Shown piece by piece: positions 55,703 through 63,916 of a stretch of 64,000 bases of DNA; the stretch's first letter is position 1; each line of letters opens with the position of its first letter. The position numbers were made by a program, and so were the translations under genes. The notes under the pieces were generated by a model. It saw only the letters and a list, made by a program, of their open reading frames with translations. It made no database searches and was not told the origin of the DNA. The stretch comes from Rhodospirillaceae bacterium (lineage in GTDB: Bacteria > Pseudomonadota > Alphaproteobacteria > UBA8366 > Aestuariispiraceae). Location of the stretch: positions 401,397 through 465,396 of the forward strand of contig PAQY01000013.1 of the NCBI GenBank assembly GCA_002709955.1. The letters run 5' to 3'.

Positions 55703-56449
55703 TTACCCAGCCGCCGGCGTGACCGAACAGTAAATCTTGCGCACATCTTCTGTGCTGACCCAGTCAACCTCCGCCCCCAGCGGCACCAGGAAGGTCTCGC
55801 CCGCCGTGAAGGTCCGGGCTTTCTGTCCGGTCTCCGTCAGGGTGACCGATCCCGACAACAGATGCATCAGCTCATACCGGTCAAACCGCACCGGCTTGCG
55901 GGAATAGGGCGTGGACTGCCACAGGCCGACGCTGAATTGCCCGGTCGCATCCTCATAGAGTTCAACAGCCTGTTGTTCAGGCGTCGCCCCAATCAGGATC
56001 TCCGCCCCCGGCCCAACAGAGGGCGCCAGCGGCAGGGCGGGATCAATCACCAGTCCCGATCCGTCATGGCCTACCCCCTCAAGGGTCCCGGCTGCGCCCT
56101 GTTCAAAAATCACATAGACCTTCTTGATGTTCCCCGTCTGATGCCAGGCACAGACCAGCCCCTTGGGCAGGAAAAAACTCTGCCCCGCCGACACCGTAAT
56201 CTCCGCCCCCGACTCCAGAATGATCGTCACCGCCCCGTCCAGCACGATCATAAACTCATCCACCGAATAGGGCCCCATCTGCGCCGTCCAAGCCGTACAC
56301 GCCCAAATCCCTGCGGTCAGCCCCAGTGCTGGCACCTCCAACAAATCCACCCCCCGATGGACGGGCGCGCCGGAGGCAATGACAGAGGCCGGAATCTCCG
56401 GCAATACCGGCAGGTCAGACAGATCATGTGGAAACGCGATGATGGGCAT
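55703..56449 (-). CDS. Double-cupin (DUF861-like) protein
   Basis: 248 residues with two cupin barrels, PYSVDEFMIVLDGAVTIILESGAEITVSAGQSFFLPKGL in the first and RYELMHLLSGSVTLTETGQKARTFTAGETFLVPLGAEVDW in the second. The ATG at 56449 has GGGAG nine bases upstream. Most metal-binding histidines of canonical cupins are replaced, as in the DUF861 type. Function unknown, possibly sugar- or ureide-related. Upstream lies the A+T-rich accessory region. Confidence 0.82.
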   Translation of the reverse strand: MPIIAFPHDLSDLPVLPEIPASVIASGAPVHRGVDLLEVPALGLTAGIWACTAWTAQMGPYSVDEFMIVLDGAVTIILESGAEITVSAGQSFFLPKGLVCAWHQTGNIKKVYVIFEQGAAGTLEGVGHDGSGLVIDPALPLAPSVGPGAEILIGATPEQQAVELYEDATGQFSVGLWQSTPYSRKPVRFDRYELMHLLSGSVTLTETGQKARTFTAGETFLVPLGAEVDWVSTEDVRKIYCSVTPAAG

Positions 56450-56970
56450 GTGCGATGGCTCCCCAAAAGGCACGGATGATACGGCGCGATACTAATGGGG
56501 GAACGGGGAAAGAGCCATGCTTGGATTATGGGGAGGTTTTGAAATGGGGTCGCTCTGAAACAAACCACTTTGTTGCCACCGTGAAAGGGTTGATCTCGAA
56601 ATATAGTACTAGTTTTTTCAATGACTTAAAAACGCGCTGTCGTAAGCACCTTTGCTAATAGACCCAATAAAACCAATTAAGATCGAACAAGAAGGGTACC
56701 AAAAGGGCGCCTTATTTCGTTTAACGGGCACTGAGCATATCGCCTAATCGACCCTCTGTCTCCCGAAGGCGTTTCATCGGTAGGGAAATGTAGTAAAAAC
56801 AGTAAGTAATAGGAGTGTTGTCGCGAGAAATCCTGCCCTTAGACCTGATAAAACCCGCTTAGGCCCGACAAGCGGGGCAATAAAAAGTCACAGGAAATGG
56901 CACGATTGAGAAGTCGCTGTTGAGGAGACTTTAGCTTTAAGTTGGCTTCTTGGGTTCATTCAGTTATCAA
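56450..56970. other. Gene-free boundary between core genes and the accessory region
   Basis: 521 bases. The DNA turns visibly more A+T-rich from about 56.55 kb. It holds a terminator for the DUF262 gene (56854-56876) and no recognisable gene; an in-frame stretch of 67 codons at 56455 has no ribosome site. No tRNA or attachment core was found. Confidence 0.6.
56850..56876 (-). terminator. Intrinsic terminator downstream of the DUF262 gene
   Basis: CCCGCTT at 56854-56860 and AAGCGGG at 56870-56876 form a 7-bp stem with a 9-base loop. On the minus strand the stem is followed by TTTTATC, a usable T tract. It lies about 95 bases past the DUF262 stop. Confidence 0.65.
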
Positions 56971-58665
56971 CTAAACCTTCCAGACAATCGACCTCGCCAA
57001 CTCAGCCAAGCGGGCTGTGTTATGTCGAATGACTTCTTCCGTAATATCGTCTGCATCACGCAAAATATCAGGCAGTATGTAACCTTTATTTTCCAGTATT
57101 TTCTTCTTTGTTTTGAAGTCTTTTGTAGATAGTTCATTATTCGTTTCTGCGTCAACCAGAATGAGATTTCCGATTTGACCTACAATTTGATGCTGTTCAG
57201 CAGTCATGATTTGGGATTGCGGAATTAAGTGCTCAATAGTCAAATCATCTGTATTGCCGATGAGTGGCTGTTTCTCATGAAGCGCTATCCTCTTGAGTAT
57301 GTATTGCACCAGTGTTTTCTGTGAAGTGTGTTCTTTCGTAAAAATAACTTGTTCGAAACCAGCATCGAACTCGGACAGAGGAACCTCTCGGTCCCGAAGC
57401 TTTTGAATGAGGTCCTTTATAGCTATTCCCACTTCGTTACTGTCACTTGAGTTAAAGATTTGTCGCCCAAAAGAGGCATACATTCCTGAAATCCCACCAG
57501 ATGAGCGCGACGACGTAATTGCATTGAACGAAAAATGAAACTTTTCAATAGCATCCATGGCTTGTCGGAGTGGTCTATACTTTATCACACCATCTCGGTA
57601 TGCCCTCACGAGTGATAATAAACCCGGCGTCGGTTGAATGACTTTGAAAATACGAAGTGCCGCAAGGGACCTCACGACTTCTTTTTCAACCTTTGTCCAC
57701 TGATAGTCTGTATCGAATATGGAGCGCCATTGTTCAGCGTCTGTCACAAACCTATCCAAATGCCCCTTAGCACTTTTTGCGGTGATAGTTGATTTAACTT
57801 TCTGAAACGTTTTTGCCTTTGTTACGAAATCATAACGTGACTGCCAAGAATGCACTATGAATGTATCAGGGTCGAGGGAAACTGTTGAGCTTGCGATTGT
57901 ATCTAAGACTTTACCCCATTTGATTTTTGACTGATCTACATCACTTGTTGGCTTAATAAACTTCGCAAAATGATTTCGCAGCAAATCAGACAGCGCCAGG
58001 TCTTTTCCTCGTGTATTCAAAGTCTCAAAAATAAGATAGGCATCGTCCTCATTGTCCAAAGAGACGAGAATTACATTAAGGTCGAAAACTGTATCGCGGA
58101 CTTGTGACAGCCATTTTGCTGCATCTTCCAAGTTGTTTTCTTTGGACTGCTCTTTATTAGCAAGATAGGCATCAACGTGCGTTTGAATGTTGTCTGTGAA
58201 TATTTCGTAGGCGCGTTTAATTGCTTCTTCTTCTCGTCCGACTTCTGTTTGAACGTCCGGAGCTCCGTTTTTTAGAACCTCTTCTTGTAGGAACGGGAAG
58301 GAAGTTTCAGTCTGCAGAACATATATGGTTTTATTTTCACGGTCTTTTTGCTCAATAAATGCTTGAAGCCCGTCGGCTAAGTCCATCCTATATATCTTCT
58401 TGAAACCTTCTCGGATGGCGCACAGCAGAATTGTTAGTGTTGTGAGACGTTGCTGACCATCTACGACCGCCACGGACGACCTACCAACTTCATAAACTAC
58501 CATAGAGCCTATGAAATAAGACTGATTAAGGTTGCTCAAAATGTCTGACCAAAAATCGGATACGTGGTCTGCTTCCCAAGAGTAGGCACGCTGAAATCTT
58601 GGGATTACGAATGTGCTTCCTTTCAGTAACTCATCAACACGTTTGTCATGGCTTTCAATTTTCAC
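56971..58665 (-). CDS. DUF262/DUF1524 protein, fused GmrSD-like restriction factor
   Basis: 564 residues. The start is GTG at 58665, with AGGAGGAG nearby upstream. N-terminal DUF262 (ParB-like NTPase) with IPRFQRAYSWE and DGQQRLTT at 69-76; a long helical middle; and a C-terminal DUF1524 His-Me nuclease with IEHLIPQS (His479) and IGNLILVDAETNNELSTKDFKTKK. This is the single-chain form of GmrSD, a type IV restriction enzyme that uses nucleotide binding in the DUF262 part to cut modified (such as glucosylated) phage DNA. Related BrxU and SspE proteins have the same parts. It stands alone, A+T-rich, with its own terminator. Confidence 0.9.
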   Translation of the reverse strand: MKIESHDKRVDELLKGSTFVIPRFQRAYSWEADHVSDFWSDILSNLNQSYFIGSMVVYEVGRSSVAVVDGQQRLTTLTILLCAIREGFKKIYRMDLADGLQAFIEQKDRENKTIYVLQTETSFPFLQEEVLKNGAPDVQTEVGREEEAIKRAYEIFTDNIQTHVDAYLANKEQSKENNLEDAAKWLSQVRDTVFDLNVILVSLDNEDDAYLIFETLNTRGKDLALSDLLRNHFAKFIKPTSDVDQSKIKWGKVLDTIASSTVSLDPDTFIVHSWQSRYDFVTKAKTFQKVKSTITAKSAKGHLDRFVTDAEQWRSIFDTDYQWTKVEKEVVRSLAALRIFKVIQPTPGLLSLVRAYRDGVIKYRPLRQAMDAIEKFHFSFNAITSSRSSGGISGMYASFGRQIFNSSDSNEVGIAIKDLIQKLRDREVPLSEFDAGFEQVIFTKEHTSQKTLVQYILKRIALHEKQPLIGNTDDLTIEHLIPQSQIMTAEQHQIVGQIGNLILVDAETNNELSTKDFKTKKKILENKGYILPDILRDADDITEEVIRHNTARLAELARSIVWKV

Positions 58666-58890
58666 GCAGCGTCTCCTCCTTGTTTGGCAGCCCGATACCC
58701 TACAGCTTTGTATTTTTTTCGGCAACTTGGTTAAGGAAAGACTGGAACGATCACAAACACAGTATCTTTAGCCTATACCTGAGAGAGACCATTCGCTGAG
58801 ACGCCATGAGTGTATTAATAGGGTGTATATTGACTTTTTGAGACATTTGTGATACGAGGTCTAGAGTTCAACGAGACAAGGGAGAAGCGT

Positions 58891-59460
58891 TTGAAGACAT
58901 ACGGCTATGCAAGGGTTTCGAGCGAAGGACAGGATCTTCAAATCCAGATCGACGCCCTTGAAGCGGCGGGATGCAGCGTTGTCCGTTATGAGAAAGTATC
59001 CGCGACATCGAGAAATGGCCGGACAGAACTTCAGGCGCTTCTAGATTTTCTCCGAGAAGGCGATACGTTGATGGTCACTCGGATCGACCGATTGGCCAGA
59101 TCTGTTAAAGACCTTCAAGACATCGTCTACGAGCTCCGAAACCGTGGTGTTGCTCTCAAGGCCACAGATCAGCTAATCGATACAACAACGCCTGCTGGCA
59201 AGGCGTTTTTGGACATGCTGGCGGTCTTTGCAGAGTTCGAGACCGCGCTCCGGAAAGAACGGCAGATGGAGGGCATAGCAAAGGCAAAAGCGCAGGGTGT
59301 GTACAAGGGGCGGAAGCCAACGATCAATAGGAACGAAGTTCAGTCTCTTCATCTTTCAGGGGTGGGGCCAACCGAGATCGCGAAGCAATTGGAAATTGGT
59401 CGTGCCAGTGTCTATCGTGCGCTGAAGGAATGTCATGATCAGTGCGCGGGATTGCAGTGA
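58891..59460 (+). CDS. Small serine recombinase (resolvase/invertase)
   Basis: 189 residues from a TTG at 58891 with GGGAG seven bases before it. Catalytic Ser10 in YGYARVS, Arg residues in RIDRLARS, the E helix around FLDMLAVFAEFETALRKERQMEGIAKAKAQG, and a C-terminal helix-turn-helix (PTEIAKQLEIGRASVYRALK). It would recombine two sites, as a Tn3-type resolvase or DNA invertase. It converges with the nuclease-like gene at 59.6 kb; the second recombinase lies 3.1 kb on. Confidence 0.93.
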   Translation: MKTYGYARVSSEGQDLQIQIDALEAAGCSVVRYEKVSATSRNGRTELQALLDFLREGDTLMVTRIDRLARSVKDLQDIVYELRNRGVALKATDQLIDTTTPAGKAFLDMLAVFAEFETALRKERQMEGIAKAKAQGVYKGRKPTINRNEVQSLHLSGVGPTEIAKQLEIGRASVYRALKECHDQCAGLQ

Positions 59461-59592
59461 CAAGCGGGAATCAGAGCTATCGTCTCCACTCCGAGATCCT
59501 TTCGAGAGTAACTTCTAAGATGTTCTTTGGCGGCCCACACAGTTTGGTTTTGTGACTTCGTCACCATCTTGGAAACCAACGTTTCTAAGACG

Positions 59593-60201
59593 TCAGGCTT
59601 CAATAAGATGGTGCCAAGCGTTTCGATACACCGCGAGTTCAGGGCAGTGGTGTCTAGACCTCCGTTTCTCTGAACATGTCCCGAGAAAAAGACGGATTCT
59701 CGTATCGGAATCGCTGCCATAGCGCCGTTGAACGAGGTCCATGATTTCGTTGGTAGGGGCTATGTAGAAATCCATGTTGGCCTTAGGCGCTAGTTCATCT
59801 TCCCGACGATGCTTTCCCCAACGACCGTCGATGAGCGGCGCAAAGTTGGCGAGGATAAAAAGGTCGCTCTCCCAATAACGGAGCGCTGAAAGCGGCTTCG
59901 CTTGAAAGTCTACCATCTGAACCCAACACCGGCCTTTGACTTGTACGCGAACCCTGTTGTCCATTACGTAGTCATAGCCCGGTTGGTTTCTTCGAACTTC
60001 GTTAGCGTTTTGGAAGGTGACATCAGGGCGCAATTGCCGAACCAGATGTTCGACCGCTAACTCGCCGTGCTGTTCAAGTAACCTGCGGCGCTGAACGGTA
60101 GGCAGGCTCCTATCGCTGGCGGGCACGCCCTCAAGTTCCTCCCGACAATACCCCTGAAGAGCCAGTCTGGCATCGTCAGGTAGAACATAGAACTCGACCA
60201 T
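59593..60201 (-). CDS. Small protein with a PD-(D/E)XK-like signature
   Basis: 202 residues. The ATG at 60201 has GAGGA five bases upstream; a longer frame reaching back into the gene before it is not credible. The order Glu47/Glu51 (GELAVEHLV), Gly-Tyr-Asp77 (QPGYDYV) and Gln87-Val-Lys89 (VRVQVKG) matches the E...D...(E/Q)xK pattern of the PD-(D/E)XK nuclease fold, with the region after it (ALRYWESDLFILANF) in the usual beta strand. No family recognised. It is the last gene of the three-gene unit, 64 bases after the UDG-like gene. Confidence 0.62.
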   Translation of the reverse strand: MVEFYVLPDDARLALQGYCREELEGVPASDRSLPTVQRRRLLEQHGELAVEHLVRQLRPDVTFQNANEVRRNQPGYDYVMDNRVRVQVKGRCWVQMVDFQAKPLSALRYWESDLFILANFAPLIDGRWGKHRREDELAPKANMDFYIAPTNEIMDLVQRRYGSDSDTRIRLFLGTCSEKRRSRHHCPELAVYRNAWHHLIEA

Positions 60202-60265
60202 AAAAATCCTCAAACCAACATGGTTTCTTTCAGCACCATCATCCAGGTTTGTAAGAGTTCCCCAA

Positions 60266-60997
60266 TCAAGGGTCCAAACCAAGTTTTCGCCGATTATCCG
60301 AGTTCTTGATAGCCGTCTCAAACACCGTCGGTACCTGAAATCGGCTTGGGTGGGCAACACCAAGCACTGTTGTTTCGATTTCGCTTCCATCTGACAACGA
60401 CAATGAACCTCGGGTCCATTTACCGGCACGAAATTTCTCAGAAGTTGTGTGGTCCAGATATGAGTACGACTGAGCTTCCACCGGTTCGAGTTTGCTGCGC
60501 ATGAACCTGAAGGCGCTAACGTTATCGCCGTTTCCAAGGCAGATGATCACCTTTGGTCGAATAAGTGACAGAAAGAACTGGTGAACAGGCCAACATAGGT
60601 CCCACAATTGCCAGGGATTCGACAATTGGTTTGCATCCACTGACCGCGCAAAAACAGCATTCGTGGCGAAAAAATCGACATTCTTTCGACCAACAATCAA
60701 CTCGATGGTCTTCAGCACACTGGTCTGATGGGGAGCCGTGCCCATGCCACCGCCCCAATCTTCGTCAGAATAGGGATTGTGCGAATAAGGGGTACTTTCA
60801 GTTTCTTGAAGTATACTCTTTCCAATGCTACCGGGATCACCGCCTGGATTAAGCCCCATGGCGTAGAGGTTCCCAGCACTTAGGGAATCCCAGCCGGTAT
60901 AAAGCGATGCGCCGGATTCGTGTACAAGCGCGCCTAGGTTCTGTTTTAACAGGTCAATAGTATTCGCCTTAATGGCATCGTTCGAAATTGTATTCAT
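60266..60997 (-). CDS. Uracil-DNA glycosylase-superfamily-like protein
   Basis: 243 residues. Residues 46-56 (AMGLNPGGDPG) match the GxNPG motif I of the UDG superfamily, NAVF (113-116) lies where the base-contact Asn is expected, and AHPSRF (215-220) matches the HPS motif of the C-terminal loop. The middle is typical alpha/beta. It does not closely resemble families 1-5, so the removed base could be uracil or a modified base. GGGAG lies eight bases before the ATG at 60997; the start is three bases past the PcfJ-like gene stop. Confidence 0.65.
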   Translation of the reverse strand: MNTISNDAIKANTIDLLKQNLGALVHESGASLYTGWDSLSAGNLYAMGLNPGGDPGSIGKSILQETESTPYSHNPYSDEDWGGGMGTAPHQTSVLKTIELIVGRKNVDFFATNAVFARSVDANQLSNPWQLWDLCWPVHQFFLSLIRPKVIICLGNGDNVSAFRFMRSKLEPVEAQSYSYLDHTTSEKFRAGKWTRGSLSLSDGSEIETTVLGVAHPSRFQVPTVFETAIKNSDNRRKLGLDP

Positions 60998-61000
60998 TTT

Positions 61001-62389
61001 CTAAACTCCCTTTTCAATATCATTCATGTCAGTTTCGGGGCAGGTTTTGACCTCACGATCAAACGCGGCAAGGACGTCGAAGGCTTTAGGTGGATCGGCC
61101 CTATGTGCTCCTTGTACCTCATCCAAATACCAGCCTCCGTTACGATTGCTGACCGATACAGTAGCGCGTTTCTCGCCTTCCCAGGCGAAGATGCAGTGTG
61201 TTCCGAGCAACGCGCCTGACGCATAGTGTGATACAGATGTAGCCAGGCAGTTCTCGGCGACATGCCCTTCCTCCACTAATTCTTCCGCTGTCGCAAGCCA
61301 ACGGAGAGGCCGTTTGTATGAGAACGGAGGGTTGGGAAAGCAAACTCCCGAAGCGATACGTCCAAGCCAGTATCGGGTTCGCTGAAGAACCAATTGGGTA
61401 TCAGTCAGACGCTGGAAGCTCTGATCCAATCTAGATCTGAGTTCATTATGCATTGCGAACACGAGCAAGTCAGCAAGCACCACCAAAGCTTGATAAGTCT
61501 CTTCGGATGCTGACACGATTTGGAGCATCGCAGGTGATTTCCAAGCCGTCGGAATTCTTTCGTCGATTGCATACACCAATGCTCGTGGCTCAATCCAGGT
61601 GCAGTGCGAAAGGGCACGCGCGATAGTCTTGTCCTGACAGACTCGAACTACATCATAGAGACATTGAGAGTTCTCAACATCGCCTTCGATTGATGGCTCA
61701 ATGTTCGGAAGCTCAGTTCGAGACAGTAGACTAACAGCTATACGTTCAACGGGTTCACCCATGAGTTCTGAAAGCATGTCGGTCTTACGAGAGAACGCCA
61801 GCTTTTGATAAAGGGCGCGCCGTTCATTACAAGATTGTATGCGGATCTGTGATACGGCAAACACATTCATTGCATATCGTCTGCCGCCCATATCTGAGAG
61901 CAAAGTCAGTAACGCCGGTTGGTGCCACAAGGCTTCGAGGGCGACCCATTGCATGCCATGACAGCTGCTTACACAGTCACGGACTCGGTACGGGATTTCG
62001 GAAAGATAGCTTTCCCAAGCTTCGGCAGCATTGCATCTTTGGATGCGGTCACCGAGAATTCGGCTAACTTTTGTTGCCTCGACCATTTCCCATCGTTTGC
62101 TTGGCAGGCTGCCTCTTAAGTATTCCAGTTCGAAAGATGCATCAAACTCTCTAGCCGGATTCCCCTGAAGGTCGAAAATTTCCATGTGCAGCGTTGATGA
62201 AATGAATCTCCCATTGCCCGGGCAATACCAGCATCCAAACATTGTGCCCCAACGACCGAGAACTCTTACCTGGTCTTCAAATTCGATTACCAAAGCTTCA
62301 CGCCTCAATGCCACACGAAGCGGTAACGAACCTGATATAGTGCCGTCGCCACCATGTTCACGCTGACTCACCAGTTTTGCATTTGTCAC
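61001..62389 (-). CDS. PcfJ-domain-like protein
   Basis: 462 residues from a GTG with AAAGGAG seven bases upstream. The C-terminal part (from about 363: LATAEELVEEGHVAENCL, SHYASGALLGTHCIFAW, RATVSVSN, DEVQGAHR) has the PcfJ layout of EG...NC, Y, then a terminal Q. PcfJ-like proteins were first seen on conjugative plasmids and also occur in phage-related loci; the role is not known. The N-terminal 200 residues contain a CWYCPGNGRF pair of cysteines and are otherwise unrecognised. First gene of the unit with the UDG-like and nuclease-like genes. Confidence 0.7.
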   Translation of the reverse strand: MTNAKLVSQREHGGDGTISGSLPLRVALRREALVIEFEDQVRVLGRWGTMFGCWYCPGNGRFISSTLHMEIFDLQGNPAREFDASFELEYLRGSLPSKRWEMVEATKVSRILGDRIQRCNAAEAWESYLSEIPYRVRDCVSSCHGMQWVALEALWHQPALLTLLSDMGGRRYAMNVFAVSQIRIQSCNERRALYQKLAFSRKTDMLSELMGEPVERIAVSLLSRTELPNIEPSIEGDVENSQCLYDVVRVCQDKTIARALSHCTWIEPRALVYAIDERIPTAWKSPAMLQIVSASEETYQALVVLADLLVFAMHNELRSRLDQSFQRLTDTQLVLQRTRYWLGRIASGVCFPNPPFSYKRPLRWLATAEELVEEGHVAENCLATSVSHYASGALLGTHCIFAWEGEKRATVSVSNRNGGWYLDEVQGAHRADPPKAFDVLAAFDREVKTCPETDMNDIEKGV

Positions 62390-62522
62390 TGCCTATCTCC
62401 TTTCGCCTATTCGCTACTTGAAAGGATTTTGTTGGGCGTAACGTTTCACTTCAGCATCTTAAGCGGAATATCGGTTCCTTCGTAAGCGCCGATCTAGAGC
62501 CTTACCCATTGCGTTCACTCCT

Positions 62523-62537
62523 CTACCCATAGGGTAG
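62523..62537 (+). promoter_or_regulatory. Perfect palindrome in the second recombinase promoter
   Basis: CTACCC at 62523-62528 and GGGTAG at 62532-62537, with ATA between. It is 26 bases ahead of the ATG, next to TAAAATTCTATA that could be a -10 region. It may be an operator for autoregulation or for the PcfJ-like operon promoter, which diverges from here. Confidence 0.45.
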
Positions 62538-62563
62538 GAGTTAAAATTCTATAGGAGACCCTC

Positions 62564-63133
62564 ATGAAAGTCGGATACGCACGGGTGAGTACAAATCAGC
62601 AAGATACCGCACTTCAAACAGACGCCTTGGAAGCGGCGGGATGTGAGAAACTGTTCGAAGAAACCGCATCTGGTGCCCAGAAAGACCGTCCTGCCCTTGT
62701 TTCGGCGCTCAATTTCATGCGCGAAGGCGACACGCTAGTCGTTTGGAAATTGGATCGTTTGGCGCGCAGTACTCGGCAATTGATTGAAACGGTCGAGGAT
62801 TTGGAACACCGAGGTATCGGGTTTCAATCCCTGAAAGAAAACATTGATACGACCTCTCCTGGCGGGCGACTGATCTTCCATGTCTTCGCGGCCTTGGCTG
62901 AGTTCGAAAGAGATATGATCCGCGAACGCACTAAAGCCGGTCTCGAATCCGCTCGTAAACGGGGCGCGGTCTCCGGCAGACCGAAGGCGATGGATGACGG
63001 GTCTATCGCGATGGCCAGAGCCATGATGGCCGATCCAACAATCTCAGTGGCTGCCATTGCGTCGAAGTGTGGTGTCTCGGCGGCGACGCTTTACCGCTAC
63101 CTGCCCGGAGGAAAGGCCACACTAACTAAATAG
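62564..63133 (+). CDS. Small serine recombinase (resolvase/invertase), second copy
   Basis: 189 residues. Ser9 in VGYARVS, KLDRLARS, and ETVEDLEHRGIGFQSLKENIDTTSPGGRLIFHVFAALAEFERDMIRERT mark a Tn3-type resolvase catalytic domain, and AAIASKCGVSAATLYRYLP is the C-terminal helix-turn-helix. AGGAG precedes the ATG. It is parallel to the recombinase at 58.9 kb and similar in length; the two bracket the PcfJ/UDG/nuclease unit. An RHH gene follows after 23 bases. Confidence 0.94.
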   Translation: MKVGYARVSTNQQDTALQTDALEAAGCEKLFEETASGAQKDRPALVSALNFMREGDTLVVWKLDRLARSTRQLIETVEDLEHRGIGFQSLKENIDTTSPGGRLIFHVFAALAEFERDMIRERTKAGLESARKRGAVSGRPKAMDDGSIAMARAMMADPTISVAAIASKCGVSAATLYRYLPGGKATLTK

Positions 63134-63156
63134 AAAGATCAAAGAGGCTGACAAAC

Positions 63157-63321
63157 ATGTCCGACAGACGTATCACGATCCGAAACATCGATCCCGACCT
63201 TTGGGACCTTCTGCGCGAAGTCGCATTCGAGAATGGTCTGACATTGGGCGAGGCGATGAATGACGCGATCGAGACGTGGTATGATTCGTTGCCAGAAATG
63301 GAAGAGAATCAAGTTGCCTAG
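63157..63321 (+). CDS. Small ribbon-helix-helix-like protein, 54 aa
   Basis: 54 residues, read directly from the sequence. Starts MSDRRITIRNIDPDLWDLLR and continues EVAFENGLTLGEAMNDAIETWY, the beta strand plus two helices of an Arc/CopG-type DNA-binding fold, with an acidic tail. AGAGG lies nine bases before the ATG at 63157. It is 23 bases after the second recombinase and likely cotranscribed, so it may regulate it, or be an orphan antitoxin-like repressor. Confidence 0.7.
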   Translation: MSDRRITIRNIDPDLWDLLREVAFENGLTLGEAMNDAIETWYDSLPEMEENQVA

Positions 63322-63590
63322 TCAATTCCACATACCGAGTTCAAAAAGGGTACCTTTATTATGAGCTTTCGTGACAGGACAGCTACAAGCCACATGCCCA
63401 ACGCGCGCTGACTACGCTTTCCTCATTCAAATAAAGGAGGACCAGCGGTCACGATTGGCCATACCCAGTCCAGTTGCCTTCCTGCATGTGGCTCACTTCT
63501 ATTTTTTAGTCTATTTGGGCCCTTTGCCCCATGATCACTGTGAGATCGTACGCAACGATGACGCCGTTTAAGTATTAATGAAATCGCACC

Positions 63591-63881
63591 TTACAATTCA
63601 GCTAATAGGCCTGTGCAGATTACTTCTGAGCGCCATTGGCTCCAATACCGGTTGCCTGCAGGTGCGAGAAGTTCCACGTTGATGTCGAATTCATGAACTG
63701 CATCGAACTGATCTAGAATGATTGATCCATGAAAACCTGATACAATTATTTTGCCGCCGAACATCGCAGCACGCCCAACTGCAATTGAGATTGCGGCTTC
63801 ATAATCGCGCGGCAAAAGCTTGAGGAGGTCGAACTTGCGGTCTTTAAGAACATCTCTGATCCTCTGTGGCAGCAGTGTCAT
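63591..63881 (-). CDS. Hypothetical protein, 96 aa
   Basis: Not recognised. Starts MTLLPQRIRDVLKDRKFDLLKLLPRDYE and runs into an alpha/beta part (AISIAVGRAAMFGGKIIVSGF) that looks like a real fold, but the ribosome site is weak. It follows a partial gene at the window end by 35 bases in the same direction. The 269-base stretch between this gene and the RHH gene holds nothing recognised. Confidence 0.45.
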   Translation of the reverse strand: MTLLPQRIRDVLKDRKFDLLKLLPRDYEAAISIAVGRAAMFGGKIIVSGFHGSIILDQFDAVHEFDINVELLAPAGNRYWSQWRSEVICTGLLAEL

Positions 63882-63916
63882 GTCGTCTTCAGTTAAACGG
63901 GAGAGAAAAATCGAGA

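Noticed and set aside
55481..56479. 332-codon plus-strand frame across mtgA and the double-cupin gene
   Set aside because: Rich in Arg, Pro and Gln with no fold, antisense to two solid genes.
60202..60537. N-terminal extension of the nuclease-like protein into the UDG-like gene
   Set aside because: The extension overlaps another reading frame by 270 bases and has no ribosome site, while the ATG at 60201 has one.
56688..63360. AAGGGTACC near 56692 and again near 63350 as island attachment repeats
   Set aside because: Only nine bases match and the flanks differ; could be chance, no integrase present.
63371..63571. 66-codon plus-strand frame after the RHH gene
   Set aside because: No recognised motif and low-quality composition; overlapping start context does not support it despite a nearby AGGAGG downstream.
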